Shown here piece by piece: positions 53,316 to 63,690 of a stretch of 64,000 nt of DNA. Source of the stretch: Pomphorhynchus laevis (lineage: Eukaryota; Acanthocephala; Palaeacanthocephala; Echinorhynchida; Pomphorhynchidae); the NCBI GenBank assembly GCA_012934845.2, contig WNNJ02001926.1, positions 1-64,000 of the forward strand, read 5' to 3'. Both the position numbers and the translations under genes were made by a program. Under the pieces are notes generated by a model. That model was not told where the DNA came from, did no database searches, and worked only from the letters and a program-made list of their open reading frames with translations. Position 1 is the first letter of the stretch. Each line of letters begins with the position of its first letter.

Positions 53316-56300
53316 GTCTTCCCCGATTATATAATCGTCTAGGTACTTCGGAGTTCTTCTATCCCTAGGACTACGCCGTAATTCTTGAAGTCTATTATGT
53401 TCGACTTGTTGATTCTCTTCACTCCGATAGTTACCGATTCCAACTTGTGTAATATTATCAGCTCCATTCAATGATTGTCGTGATACGATTGTCGAGTCGG
53501 TTTTTGAATGCATGCCGTCTCCTTCTGATGTCCGATCAATCAGTAGCATATCGTTATCTATGTTAGAATTTGTAATAGGGTACCTGGTCAGTCTTCTTAC
53601 GGACACATTCATCTCTTTCCCGCAAGGTTTCCGAATAGTAGCGTAGTTACCATTTGATTGTAAGATTTCAGCCTGCGAAAACAACGGATTTGATTTAGAC
53701 ATTGGATTCTGATTTAAAAGCACGTTTTCACCTGTTCCCAACCATCTCGGAACGATACATTTGTTACAAGAATTCCTTGGGAAAGAAAATAGTCGTTGAT
53801 GTGGAGTCTCCCCTATCGCGGTACACAGTAAGCTGCGCAAATATGACAAAACCAATGGCAGAACAAATTCCCATTCCGCCAGTGTTTTCCTGTGAGTTTT
53901 GAGGGCGAGTTGGGTTGTCTTCCAGATTATTCCAACGAATCGTTCGGCCTGTCCGTTACCACGTGGGTTGTAGCACGAACTGCGGGTGCAGCTAATACCG
54001 CGAGAATTTAGATACGTTCGGAATTCGTTGGATTGAAAACATGTTGCTTGGTCACTGTGAACGTTGGCTGGGTAACCAAAAACACTGAAGATTTGATTCA
54101 GGCAATTGATGACTGATATAGAAGATGTATCCTTACACGGTATGGCGAACGGAAAGCGAGAATATTCGTCAACGACACAAAGGAGATATTTGTTTTCTGT
54201 AGTTGATGTCAATGGGCCTTTAAAGTCAATGCTTAGCCGTTCAAATGGATGCGTAGCCTTGATGACATGTGCTGTTTCTGGTCTAGCGTATCGAGGCTTC
54301 AATTCGGCGCAAATTTGACACGAAGAGACAACGTCCGCAACGTCACTTTTGTCAAAAGGTAACTCATGCGAACGAACGTAGTGAAGTAATCGACTGACAC
54401 CCGGATGACACAATGAATTATGCAAGATCTTAAGATCATTAACTGTTTTGCAAGACGAACATGTTATCCTAGACATTGCGTCAGCAGCTTTATTTGATTG
54501 TCCGGGCCGGTATTCAATGCCAAAATTGTAAGGTGCAAGTTCAATTCTCCATCGAGCGATTTTGTCACTTTTTATGCGATTCGACAGTTTTTGATCAAAC
54601 ATAAATGACACTGACCTCTGATCGGTTTTGACAATGAAATAGCGTCCTAGCAGGAAATGCTTCCAATATTTAAGAGCTTCCACAATCGCGTAAGCCTCCT
54701 TTTCCACACTCGACTGTCGCAACGCTGTTTTAGGCAAGGATCGTGAATAGAAGGCGACGGGGCAGTTGTTTTGACTGAGCACCGCGCCGATAGATGAATA
54801 TGAGGCGTCAGTTTCAACAGTCAAGGAAAGATCCGGATTGTAAGCACATAAAAATGAATTCGAGATTTCCGACTTTATTTCTTCTATCTGTCGGATGACA
54901 GCACGATCGAGGGGAAAATCTTTCGATTCTACCAGTGGGCGTATCTTTGCCGAGAAAGAAGGGATCCACCTCGAATAGTAAGCGAGCATACCGAGGAGTC
55001 TCTGTAGTGAAGTGTGATTTTCCGGAATCGGGTAAGTAAGAAATGGCTTAATTCTTTCAGTGTCAGGTTTGATGCAACCATGTCGAATATGGTAGCCCAA
55101 AAAATTGAGTTGTGTCTTGCCCAAACGCGACTTTTCCGGAGAGAATTTGATGTTGAGCTGATTAGCGATGGTCGTTAGACGATCTAGTCTTTTGTCGTGT
55201 TCATCAGTGCTATTTCCACACACGATGATGTCATCTAAGTAAGCAAATACTCCTTCAAGTTGATAGTGTTCGATGAGGTTATTCATGATTCGTTGGAAAG
55301 CAGAAACAGCATTTGTAAGCCCAAAAGGAATTCGCTGGAATTCGTACAAACGTCCTGATGCTTCGAAAGCCGTGTATTTTTTATCTTCCTCCAGCAATGG
55401 AATCTGATAGTAAGCACTGGAAAGATCGAGCGTCGAAAACACGGAATGTGTTGCAATCTTCGAAATGAGGTCATCGATATTAGGAAGAGGGTAGGCATCC
55501 AAAGATGTGAATCGGTTAATAGTTTGCGAGTAGTCGACAACCATTCTCTGTCTACCATTCCTATTTGTAACAACAAGAACCTGTGAGCGCCAAGGCGATC
55601 TGCTTTCTCGAATAATGCCGGATTTGAGTAAGTTAGCTACTTGGCTTCGAATAAACTCGGCGTTTGATAGTGTCTGTCTTCTTGATTTCGTGGCAACTGG
55701 AATGAGATGTTTCGGCAAATTCGGAAAAAGTGTTAATGGCTGGATTTTTATGGCAGATGCTGGAGATATGTTAGCGAGAGTTAGTCCAGGCAAATTTCCA
55801 CCAAATGGGAACGTTATGAATTCATGTTCCTTCATGAATTCTCTGCCTAATATGGCATCAGCGCATAATGACGACAACAATGAAAAACGGCAGCGTGGAT
55901 AAGTATTTTTATTCAACTCAATGTTTGTTGTGCACTGTTTTGTAATTGTGGCCCAAGAGGAGGAGGACGCCATATAAACTGTTTTACAGCAAGATGTGGT
56001 TGTCAGTTGTAATTTATGTGCGATATTCGTGTCAATGAAATTTTCTGAACTGCCCGTATCTAGAAGACATTCGATTTGTTGACCATTGATTGTAATGGAA
56101 GTCAATGAACTTGGATCCTCTAAGTTGGACATGGAACATAACGCCGATGAAGTCGAGGTGGAAAATTTTAATTTTGATTGACAGACTTTGGCAAAATGAC
56201 CATGTTTAGAACAAATGTTGCAAGTAACGTCTCTTGCAGGACACTTACTGCGGGGGTGATAATGATTACCGCAAAAGTAACAGCGTTTGGTAATTTTGTT

Positions 56301-56981
56301 TCGCAAGGCTGCGTTAATCGATTTGTCATCATCGAATTCGGAATGGGAGGGTTCGTTATTGTTGTCCGCTGAAACCGATGCTAGCATTGATCTTGTCTCG
56401 TCATTTGAAGTAAAAACGGCTGCTTGTTGTTGTGCGGCCTCTAGAGATGATGCCATTAAAACAATTTCATCGAAGTCAGTTTTATTCGATTCGAGTATCC
56501 TCTCACGTATATAAGAATTTAGTAGACCATGGACGAGGGCGTCAATGATATGGCTTCGACGGTTAGTTGCGGCATCGACATCTTCAAAATTACACTTTGT
56601 TGCCAACTCTTCAAGTTTTCTCACATATTGCTGGATATTCATCGTTTTATCTTGACGACAAGTATGCAGTTGAAATCTATTAAAAACCGCGTTAACTGGC
56701 TTCTGAAATTGCTTATCGAGTATATTTAAGGCTGAGTCGAATGTTCTAGAATCTTTGATCAGTAAGTAAAGTCTTGATGACAGTAAGTTAATGAGTACAA
56801 ATCGTTTCTGGTCATCTGTTACTGTGACTTGCAACGAGAAAAAATTTTGTAGCTTTTGGCGCCAGTGAATCCATTCGTCTTGACAATCTGATGTGTCTGG
56901 ATCCAGATTGAAAGGTTGAGGTATAAGAAGTTTATCCATGGAAACGTTGGACGTCAATTGTTGAAAATCCGAGTTCAACAC
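53283..56981 (-). CDS. Gag-Pol polyprotein of the Ty3/Gypsy-type element
   Basis: 1232 residues in one frame, with domains in the Ty3/Gypsy order. A Gag-like part covers about 1-230. Two CCHC-type knuckles follow (CYFCGNHYHPRSKC, CNICSKHGHFAKVC; about 233-268), then an aspartic protease (LLDTGSSENFID, about 310). The reverse transcriptase lies at about 440-620 (VVDYSQTINRFTSLDAYPLP, FSTLDLSSAYYQIPL, YLDDIIV), RNase H at about 705-820 (VETDASYSSIGAVLS) and an integrase at about 855-1080 (HNSLCHPGVSRLL, CQIC, SIDFKGPL). No envelope-like gene is present. The start is the Met at 56981. Confidence 0.88.
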   Translation of the reverse strand: MLNSDFQQLTSNVSMDKLLIPQPFNLDPDTSDCQDEWIHWRQKLQNFFSLQVTVTDDQKRFVLINLLSSRLYLLIKDSRTFDSALNILDKQFQKPVNAVFNRFQLHTCRQDKTMNIQQYVRKLEELATKCNFEDVDAATNRRSHIIDALVHGLLNSYIRERILESNKTDFDEIVLMASSLEAAQQQAAVFTSNDETRSMLASVSADNNNEPSHSEFDDDKSINAALRNKITKRCYFCGNHYHPRSKCPARDVTCNICSKHGHFAKVCQSKLKFSTSTSSALCSMSNLEDPSSLTSITINGQQIECLLDTGSSENFIDTNIAHKLQLTTTSCCKTVYMASSSSWATITKQCTTNIELNKNTYPRCRFSLLSSLCADAILGREFMKEHEFITFPFGGNLPGLTLANISPASAIKIQPLTLFPNLPKHLIPVATKSRRQTLSNAEFIRSQVANLLKSGIIRESRSPWRSQVLVVTNRNGRQRMVVDYSQTINRFTSLDAYPLPNIDDLISKIATHSVFSTLDLSSAYYQIPLLEEDKKYTAFEASGRLYEFQRIPFGLTNAVSAFQRIMNNLIEHYQLEGVFAYLDDIIVCGNSTDEHDKRLDRLTTIANQLNIKFSPEKSRLGKTQLNFLGYHIRHGCIKPDTERIKPFLTYPIPENHTSLQRLLGMLAYYSRWIPSFSAKIRPLVESKDFPLDRAVIRQIEEIKSEISNSFLCAYNPDLSLTVETDASYSSIGAVLSQNNCPVAFYSRSLPKTALRQSSVEKEAYAIVEALKYWKHFLLGRYFIVKTDQRSVSFMFDQKLSNRIKSDKIARWRIELAPYNFGIEYRPGQSNKAADAMSRITCSSCKTVNDLKILHNSLCHPGVSRLLHYVRSHELPFDKSDVADVVSSCQICAELKPRYARPETAHVIKATHPFERLSIDFKGPLTSTTENKYLLCVVDEYSRFPFAIPCKDTSSISVINCLNQIFSVFGYPANVHSDQATCFQSNEFRTYLNSRGISCTRSSCYNPRGNGQAERFVGIIWKTTQLALKTHRKTLAEWEFVLPLVLSYLRSLLCTAIGETPHQRLFSFPRNSCNKCIVPRWLGTGENVLLNQNPMSKSNPLFSQAEILQSNGNYATIRKPCGKEMNVSVRRLTRYPITNSNIDNDMLLIDRTSEGDGMHSKTDSTIVSRQSLNGADNITQVGIGNYRSEENQQVEHNRLQELRRSPRDRRTPKYLDDYIIGEDCDNLTCNHIV

Positions 56982-57006
56982 AATTCAACACAATTGTTGA
57001 ATAAAT

Positions 57007-57086
57007 TGTAATGATAAACCAAATAAGGCTTTATTCAACAATCTAGAATATAGTTATACAATATGATTACATGTTAGATTATCACA
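57007..57086 (-). repeat. 5' LTR of the Ty3/Gypsy-type element
   Basis: 80 bp, paired with 53236-53315. It is followed by GACAG, the right copy of the target duplication (57087-57091). Confidence 0.9.
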
Positions 57087-58300
57087 GACAGTAATCAAGT
57101 CTTGAGAAAAGAAGAGAAGATATGAGATCATACAAGAAGGGAAATCGATCAATCTACGAACTTAACGGAGATTTCGGAGTATCAAGGTAGATGAGCGTAC
57201 TTTATCACTAACGAAAGGTTTAAGTGAAAGTCGGTTGTCGAAATGAAAGCCTAGGAAAACGAGAGTATCAACGATAGGAAGAATTGTAGAATTTAATGAT
57301 ACGGAATAAGGTTCTACGCCGAAGCGTAGAGGTAGGATCCACATAATTTTAGATTTATCAGGATTCAGAGAAAGGCGAAGGGAAGAAAGATGATTGGAAA
57401 TTGAGGTAAGACAGCTAGAAACAGAAACACTAAGATCATGAATATGATAAGCAGGTGCGTGAGCATAGATGAGAATGTCATCAGCATATCGCATAACATG
57501 GAAGTTAAATTTATGATAAATCAAAGACAAGTCACCGAGAAGAAGAGAGAAAAGTATAGGGCCTAATACGGAGCCTTGTGGAACACCGGTCGGGATGGAT
57601 GAAGGATGAGAGAGAAGAGTTAGAATAGACGCGAAATGTACGGTTTGATAGATATGAAAAAAACCATGATACAGTGGGTAAAGAGAAGCCATAATCATGA
57701 CGAAGGCGATGTAGAAGAATCGAGTGATCGACGATATCAAAAGCAGACGATAGATCAAGAGAAACTATGACACTACATAATTTATGATCGCGCGAGATGA
57801 GTAAGTCATTATAAACTTTAAGACAGGCAATTTCAGTAGAGTGATTAAAGCGAAAAGCGGCTTGGAAGGGAGGAAACAAGTTAGAGGAAAAGAGATATGT
57901 ATTAACTTGCTTTAGAACGAGACGCTCAAGGAGTTTAGAGAGGGTTGGGATAAGTGAGATTGGACGGTACGAAGATGGTAGTGAGGAGTCGAGAGATAGC
58001 TTTTTGATGAGAGGACGAACAGTGGCGCATTTCCAGATGGAAGGAAATGTACGGCTACGGATGGACGAGTTGAACAATGTGGTTAGGAAGGGTGAGATAG
58101 AGGAGCAGATATTTTTAAGCAAGTGAGTGGGAATCGGGTCAGAGGGAGAGGTTTTATTGGGTAATGACAGCAGAACCGAAGAAACTTCATCAGATGAATC
58201 GGGAAGGTGGAATAGCTCTGGGAGGGAAGCATTTAAAGAGAAGCGAGGGTACAAGGGGGCTGTGGGTAGTAGGGAAAGTAAATTAGATAGCTTAATACTA
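57087..58300 (-). mobile_element. Family L2 LINE, RT part of the split copy
   Basis: Two overlapping minus-strand frames (58323-57532 and 57758-57162) cover the RT: LPNKTSPSDPIPTHLLKNIC, YRPISLIPTLSKLLERL, SLDLSSAFDIVDHSILLHRL, GVPQGSVLGPILF and YADDILIYAHAPAY. A small deletion near 57610 shifts the frame just before GVPQG. The 5' end joins Penelope-like sequence near 58300, so it is 5'-truncated. Confidence 0.8.
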
Positions 58301-58309
58301 CTTATAGTT

Positions 58310-58680
58310 CTTGTTAAATTCAATTCACTTTTCTTATTTTATTCCGCCAAGAAGTATATGAGGCTCTCATTACTATGATCCCATATAAAGAACATATCAT
58401 CGACAAATCTTAACCACACTGTAGGTTTTTGGATACATTCATTTATATAATTTGACCCAATACTGGTTACATATATCTGCGTAAGTCGGTCCAATTGAAG
58501 TACCCATGATCGTACCTATTATTTGCTCATATAGCACATTATCAAACTCGAATATATTTGACTTAAATATTAAGTCTAGTAGTTGTATTGTTACGTCGAT
58601 TTCTTGTCGTGACCAATTTTTGTTGATCAAAATTGTTTTTATGGCCTTGACAGAAATTTGAATCTATTAAAAAGATATGA
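58310..58680 (-). mobile_element. Penelope-like RT fragment, minus strand
   Basis: The minus strand reads FKSNIFEFDNVLYEQIIGTI, MGTSIGPTYADICNQYW and, after a frame change, KPTVWLRFVDDMFFIWDHSN. These are motifs of canonical Penelope RTs (an ...GTAMG.P.AP.YA-type block and a YVDD...FIW-type block). This family is different from the copies at 21 and 41 kb, which read MGGNSSP and YIDDICVFN. Confidence 0.7.
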
Positions 58681-58800
58681 AATCAACATCCATAATTAGT
58701 ACTTTGGATATCGAATCACTCTATACGCTAATAGAGAATTCGAAGGAATTATCTAATACTTCGATGGAATTGAAAAACATGCTCGATATTTAGCCAGTGC
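58680..58800 (+). mobile_element. Penelope-like RT fragment, plus strand (inverted neighbour)
   Basis: The plus strand reads STSIISTLDIESLYTLIENS, the TLDV.SLYT.I block that normally precedes the MGT block by about 70 codons. It sits back to back with the minus-strand fragment, as if the 5' part of the insertion had been inverted. Confidence 0.55.
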
Positions 58801-59262
58801 GGTTCGTCATACATTAGTTATCTAATCCCTTTTTGTTCGATCTTTCTCTGTTTAGTTGCATCGGTCATGTTCGTCTCAATAATTGTCTGAACAAATCCTT
58901 ATTACTACCGTGTTCGCCTATACATTGGTTTCACAATATCATCCTGTTCAATGCGAAAAAAATTTAAGTCGCTTCGTCTAGTATTTAATCTCCGATTTAT
59001 TGACAACCATATTTTGTGAATGTATTGTTTGCAACATTTCGAACATTGGGTTTCATATTTCTATGGAAGCACATGTTGCTGAGAATTTTAATCGCTATTT
59101 AAGTTTCGTTGCGTTATTTTCAAAGTTCTTATTTGCTGTAATATTATCCCAGCATTTTTATATTAGATCATGTTTTTCAATTCCATCGAAGTATTGCATG
59201 AATTGATAGAGCTATTTTAAGTAATTATTATTTTGCAGATTAACTGTGGTTTTTATGTTTAA

Positions 59263-59294
59263 GATTGATTAAGACATTTTTGGTCGAAACGTTC
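59263..59294 (+). ncRNA. Degenerate hammerhead-ribozyme-like core
   Basis: TTGATTA (59265-59271) differs at two positions from the hammerhead CTGATGA. It is followed by a GAC/GTC stem with a 7-base loop (59273-59285), then GAAAC (59286-59290). Penelope-type terminal repeats commonly encode hammerheads, and Penelope RT pieces lie 500 bp upstream. The two core changes would be expected to abolish cleavage. Confidence 0.35.
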
Positions 59295-60070
59295 ATATAA
59301 AAGAGTTGTTCATTAATGGTTATAATTAAATATTCCAATATTAAATTCGTACTTCTGTGTGAGTCCCAGCTAAAGTTATAAAGGATTTTTAATGGTATCT
59401 TATATAAATATGAAAAAAAGCGGAAAATTGTAGAGAGGTAAAGAGGATAAACATTTATATGTTCAATGTTGTAATTAGTTCAAGTTATTATTTCAAGTTA
59501 TTTTAAAGAAATTATTTCAAGTTATTTTTTTCACAAAATTTGATAATATTTACAAATGTATATATTGCAAAATTTTAATATTAGCTAACTGATACCAAAA
59601 CAATATTCAAAAATGTAAAGAAATATATATCATATTATATCGTATTTGTTTGGGTAAATCCAAATTGAAAATACATCTTTTAGCAAAAAAATAAAACCTC
59701 GATGAAATCGTTTCTACTGATCAGAGTGAATTGCAAATTTGAACATAAAATGAAAACATGTCTTATTTGATTTTAAAATAATTGACACATTGATATGTTC
59801 ATATTGACAAAGATATGACGTCACTTATGATTTTGCTAAAAAAATAATTTTTTCAGTACTAGATTAATTTTCTTTATTATTATTTTTATTTATAAAGTTC
59901 GTTCAATGATTGCTATATAAACCTTGTTTCTCATAAATAATTTGCAAATGCAAATTCTTTTTTGTATTTTAAAATAGAATAGGAAAATATGTTTATTTTT
60001 TTGTTTTTAAATTATATTTAAGATTATATTATTAAGTATATTAGTTATTATATTATTATATTATTAATCA

Positions 60071-60567
60071 GCGATACACTCTGTTCGTCATGCTTTCGAA
60101 GAAGACAATAGTAGATGCATACTTCTGATAGATGCTAAAAATGCATTCAATAATCTGAATCGAATAATCTGGCTCTTCAAAATATGAAGCATATATGTCC
60201 TTCGTTAAATTGTATTTTGAAAAATACGTATGGAGTACCTTCCCAGTTAATCTTGAGTGATATCACATTGTTGTCCTCAGAGGGGTTTACGCAAGGGGAT
60301 CCTTTATCAATGGCAGCATTTGCCATTTCTATTTTACCTCTAATACATGAATTGCAAAGGGTTGCACCAGGTGCAACCCATAAATGGTATGCAGATGACG
60401 GTGCCTGTGTTGGAACGATAGATGAGATAACACGTGTCTGGGAAACATTAAAAGCTAAAGGGCCAATATTCGGATATTATGTCAATCCTGTTATTTTACA
60501 TAATTGTTTGCAGGTCTTACAATTATTTTACATAATTGTTTGCAGGTTCAATTCATCCATTTGGTAG
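60071..60567 (+). mobile_element. LINE RT fragment of the WYADDG type
   Basis: The plus strand gives AIHSVRHAFEEDNSRCILLI and DAKNAFNNLNRIIWLF. After one frameshift near 60180 it gives CPSLNCILKNTYGVPSQLIL, EGFTQGDPLSMAAFAISILP, THKWYADDGACVG and KGPIFGYYVNP. QGDPL and WYADD place it among the LINE RTs near the RLE-bearing families, as in the chimera at 15-18 kb (WYLDDG, DPLGPVLF). Both ends are missing. A 36-bp tandem duplication (ATTTTACATAATTGTTTGCA twice) lies at 60490-60545. Confidence 0.65.
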
Positions 60568-60904
60568 AATCAAGTTTTAATAATTTTATTGAAAATTTTA
60601 ATTCTCGTGAATAAGACCAATTGAATATTTGCACAATAGAAAATAAGACGCTGTCTCATTTTAGGGGATGTTCACAGTATGTTCATTTATTTTATCAAAA
60701 TTAAGAGCTTTTTATAATTACATTATGTTTCTAGACTGTTTTTTATATCATCGTTACATATCGCTTTCAATTCTCTATTTGTGGGTGAAGTTTGAACCGT
60801 CCTCTAGCAATATTGGAATAATTTGAAATCATAAATGATTTCGATTAAATTTACAAAGTTAACTGAATAGAGTATGTCATTCAATGTAATTATCAATACG
60901 TTAG

Positions 60905-61025
60905 ACAAATGAAGCGATAGTCAGCAATCATTAAAATGACCGAAACGTATTACGTAGGTATTGGAGCAGTAGCTGATGAGGTTCACTAATACTGAAATGT
61001 AGCGTACGGCTGTTGGCTTATAAGT
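60905..61025 (+). other. Conserved RNA-like motif with hammerhead-type words
   Basis: GAAGCGATAGTC is followed by GACCGAAACGTATTACGTA, where GAAA precedes an ACGT/ACGT stem and a GTA that would suit a cleavage site. CTGATGAGGTTCACTAATAC and TGAAATGTAGCGTACGGCTG come next. The same order of blocks occurs reversed at 26.4 kb. I cannot show a complete hammerhead fold. Confidence 0.4.
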
Positions 61026-62023
61026 TTGGATAACAGCAGCGTGTAGAATTAAGTCATCAAAAAACTTTAATTGTAACGATGATCGCATGAGTATTAAGTT
61101 AAAATAGGAAACAAACTATTGATGACTAGTTTGATAATAACATTAGTAACAAAATAAGAAAGGAATTGATATTTTTGATAAGAATTAATATTTTTATTAT
61201 TTTGACATTTTTAAATAGTATATAAATTCAGTAAAATTTCATTTAAACAATGTCTAAAACATATATATATATACATGTTTACATATATATAACTGGAATA
61301 AAAGTTTAATACTTTATTAAAGAGAAATAGGAAACGAGTATCAATAAGTATCAATCGCGCTTTATAAATATAAAACAGTAAAAAAATAATATATATAAAG
61401 AAAGAACAGTAAAGATAGGGCGAGGTGTGTTGTGCATTGGACGCTAGTTTCATAGTACAAAACAATAAAAACATATTAAACTAGTGATTTAGGGAACAAG
61501 TATTGTTAGTATTATAGCTGCTGCGATATGATGGATATGCTTTGACGGTCGGTAGTGGGGATAACAGAGTGGTAATAGCGTTTGGATATTACGTATGTAT
61601 CCATATTATTGTCGTTGTCACTTTACTTGTGTTACGACAACATTCAGACTCTTTTAAGATGAACAAAAAACAGGTTGATTGATTATCGCTGAGTACAATG
61701 TTTGAAATATTTACCTTGAAATAATAGTTCAAGGTAGTTGTTGATTTTCTTGACTACTACAAAACACATATAAAGCATAAGAAATAACATTTTACTGGTG
61801 TGAAGTACTTCTCGTAAAGAATGGAGGATATGTCAGTAGTAAATTACTGATAATCCCATTGATACGATGATGACGGCCATAATGATATGATAAAGAGTTA
61901 TGTGTGTTATATATTGTCATAAGTAGTAGAAAAATAATGGGCGTTAGAAGCATATTTCCTTAGAAAAACGCTTAACAATAGACATTGCATAAGGACGAAC
62001 ACCGTTATTGCCTATACAGCATA
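61026..62023. other. AT-rich flank and probable 3' UTR of the minus-strand gene
   Basis: No ORF of interest is present. Read on the minus strand this is downstream of the stop at 62024. AATAAA on the minus strand (plus TTTATT, about 61312) is a possible polyadenylation signal. Confidence 0.4.
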
Positions 62024-63342
62024 TTACATAACACTTGTATGTGCGGCCAATTCTTCATGCCTATTATATAAGTTAGATGCTGGCCACTTATCAATTCCTC
62101 CTCCCATCTGCAAACTTGAAGTAGACTTATACTTCGATAATTCCATATCGTCAAAAGACCCTTCCGAATGATAGCCGTAACTGTTAATGTTAGATGAGTT
62201 GTAGTTTCCAAAGTCGGCCGGTGAAAATCCACTACCGTTCATTAGACTGCGATTTTCGTAATTATGAATGCTGCTTCCATGTCCATAACTACCAGATACA
62301 GGTGTTGGTATATATTCAGTCGATATATTTATATCTTGAAATTTACTTTGAGAGACATTATCTCCTAAGGATATATTTGAATTATTGTTGCTATAAGGGA
62401 TGAACGAATTGTATCCGTAACTAGATCCAGATTCAACAAATCTTATAGCACTTTGTCCATAGCGTTGAATAAGCATTTTAGCATTAATTGGTTCCCATAC
62501 AGGCCTAACCGTTGGATCTAAGACCTCTAGATTTACACAACCTGTGCCTGCTCTTCTAAGTGTTTCAACAAGCGCATTACGATTTTCATCTGCTACATTA
62601 ATATTTGTGTAATGAGCAACATTCGAAGAGGAAGCAACTCGGGCTTGATTGGGAATTGATTTATGTTCATTACGTTTACTGTAAAAATCTACGCTTCGAC
62701 CACTAGTTGCTTCTTCAAGTGCTTGATCGAAACAATCACCTTGAGATCCATAGTAACCGGAATTAGTGTGAAGTTGGTATTGCTGATTATGTTGTAAGTG
62801 TGAGTTTACTAGCTGTTGACGAAGGAAGTCGTCACTTTCAGATACTATGTACTGATAATCTTCATTAACCGGCATATACCCATAATTCATACCAGTCGCA
62901 AATTCACCTGTTCTTCCTCCATACGCAAGAGGCAAGTTATCGCGATAGATGTATTGCTCATTAGATACTTGCCCCACTGGTAAGGATGATGATACCGGAA
63001 AAGGTACTGGGCGTTCTCTATCTATAACAATTGGTCTCTGAGTCACTGGGATGGGTCTGTCAATGACAACAGGTCTCGCCACCTGTACGATCTGTGGTCG
63101 TACGATTACTCTTTCTCTAGGAACAAATACGGGTTTAATAACAGGCACGTATACATTTCTGGGTACGTATACAACAGTTGGAGCAGCTGGGGGTGGTGGG
63201 TTTGGAGCCACAGGATATGTTGGAGCGGGTGCTGGAGTTGAAGGATTTCTCGGAAGATAAAATACGGGTTGGATTGGTTGAACTATCACTTTGACGTCTT
63301 TTTCAGATGGCTGTGTTTGTGTAACATGAGTGTGTGTCGTTC
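62024..63342 (-). CDS. Last exon of an unrecognised V/P/R-repeat protein
   Basis: The minus-strand frame ends at TAA (62024-62026). A good splice acceptor (ACTTTTATTTTAG) at 63343-63344 precedes GA ACG ACA CAC, so the exon starts at 63342. The in-frame ATG upstream at 63362-63364 lies in the intron. About 439 residues are encoded. The first third is a run of V/P/R repeats (YVPRNVYVPVIKPVFVPRER, RPVVIDRPIPVTQRPIVIDR) like the VPV-type repeats of alveolin- or articulin-like cytoskeletal proteins. Then come SESDDFLRQQLV, an ALVETLRRAGTGCVNLEVLD ... VRPVWEPINAKMLIQRYG block and a Ser/Tyr/Asn-rich tail. I do not recognise the family. Upstream exons lie beyond or in the last 650 bp. Confidence 0.6.
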
Positions 63343-63599
63343 CTAAAATAAAAGTAATTCGCATTAAAAATTGGCAACATTTATATTTAAATACATAAAA
63401 TTAATTTTAGTGTAAAAAAGCTTTTTCTAATTAAATGTATTCTTTCTAGTACAGCTCACTTTGTATATTTATTGTATTTCTTAATGCAACAATGTTTCTG
63501 CTGCATTGCTCGATGCTACAGCATTGAATTGTCTTTATATTAAACAATCTTCATATTGTGATTTACGATCATTATCTGGTCAAAATCAATCATATCAGA

Positions 63600-63690
63600 T
63601 TAATTAATTTAATCAATTTAATAGCTTGTTAGGAGAACAAATCAGATTAGCTAACTGAGTCTACGTATTTTATATTCAGAAATATTTAAC
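63600..63690 (-). mobile_element. Penelope-like element 3' end, reversed scrap
   Basis: ATCAGATTAGCTAACTGAG and TCTACGTATTTTATA are the reverse complement of the end shared at 25.61-25.64 and 52.61-52.64 kb. Only the last 40-50 bp can be recognised. It would lie in the intron upstream of the last-exon gene. Confidence 0.55.

Larger units (their letters stand above)
53236..57086 (-). mobile_element. Ty3/Gypsy-type LTR retrotransposon, looks whole
   Basis: The element has 80-bp LTRs (TGTAATGATAAACC ... GATTATCACA) at 53236-53315 and 57007-57086. They appear identical and are flanked by the 5-bp target duplication GACAG. It is inserted in a family L2 LINE. One long Gag-Pol frame fills the interior, and I saw no break in it. 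Identical LTRs point to a recent insertion. The very short LTRs and single frame recall the Mag-like lineage; this is inference. Confidence 0.9.

Noticed and set aside
53283-56981. Envelope gene that would make the LTR element a retrovirus
   Set aside because: No further ORF follows the integrase before the 3' LTR; the single frame ends inside the LTR.
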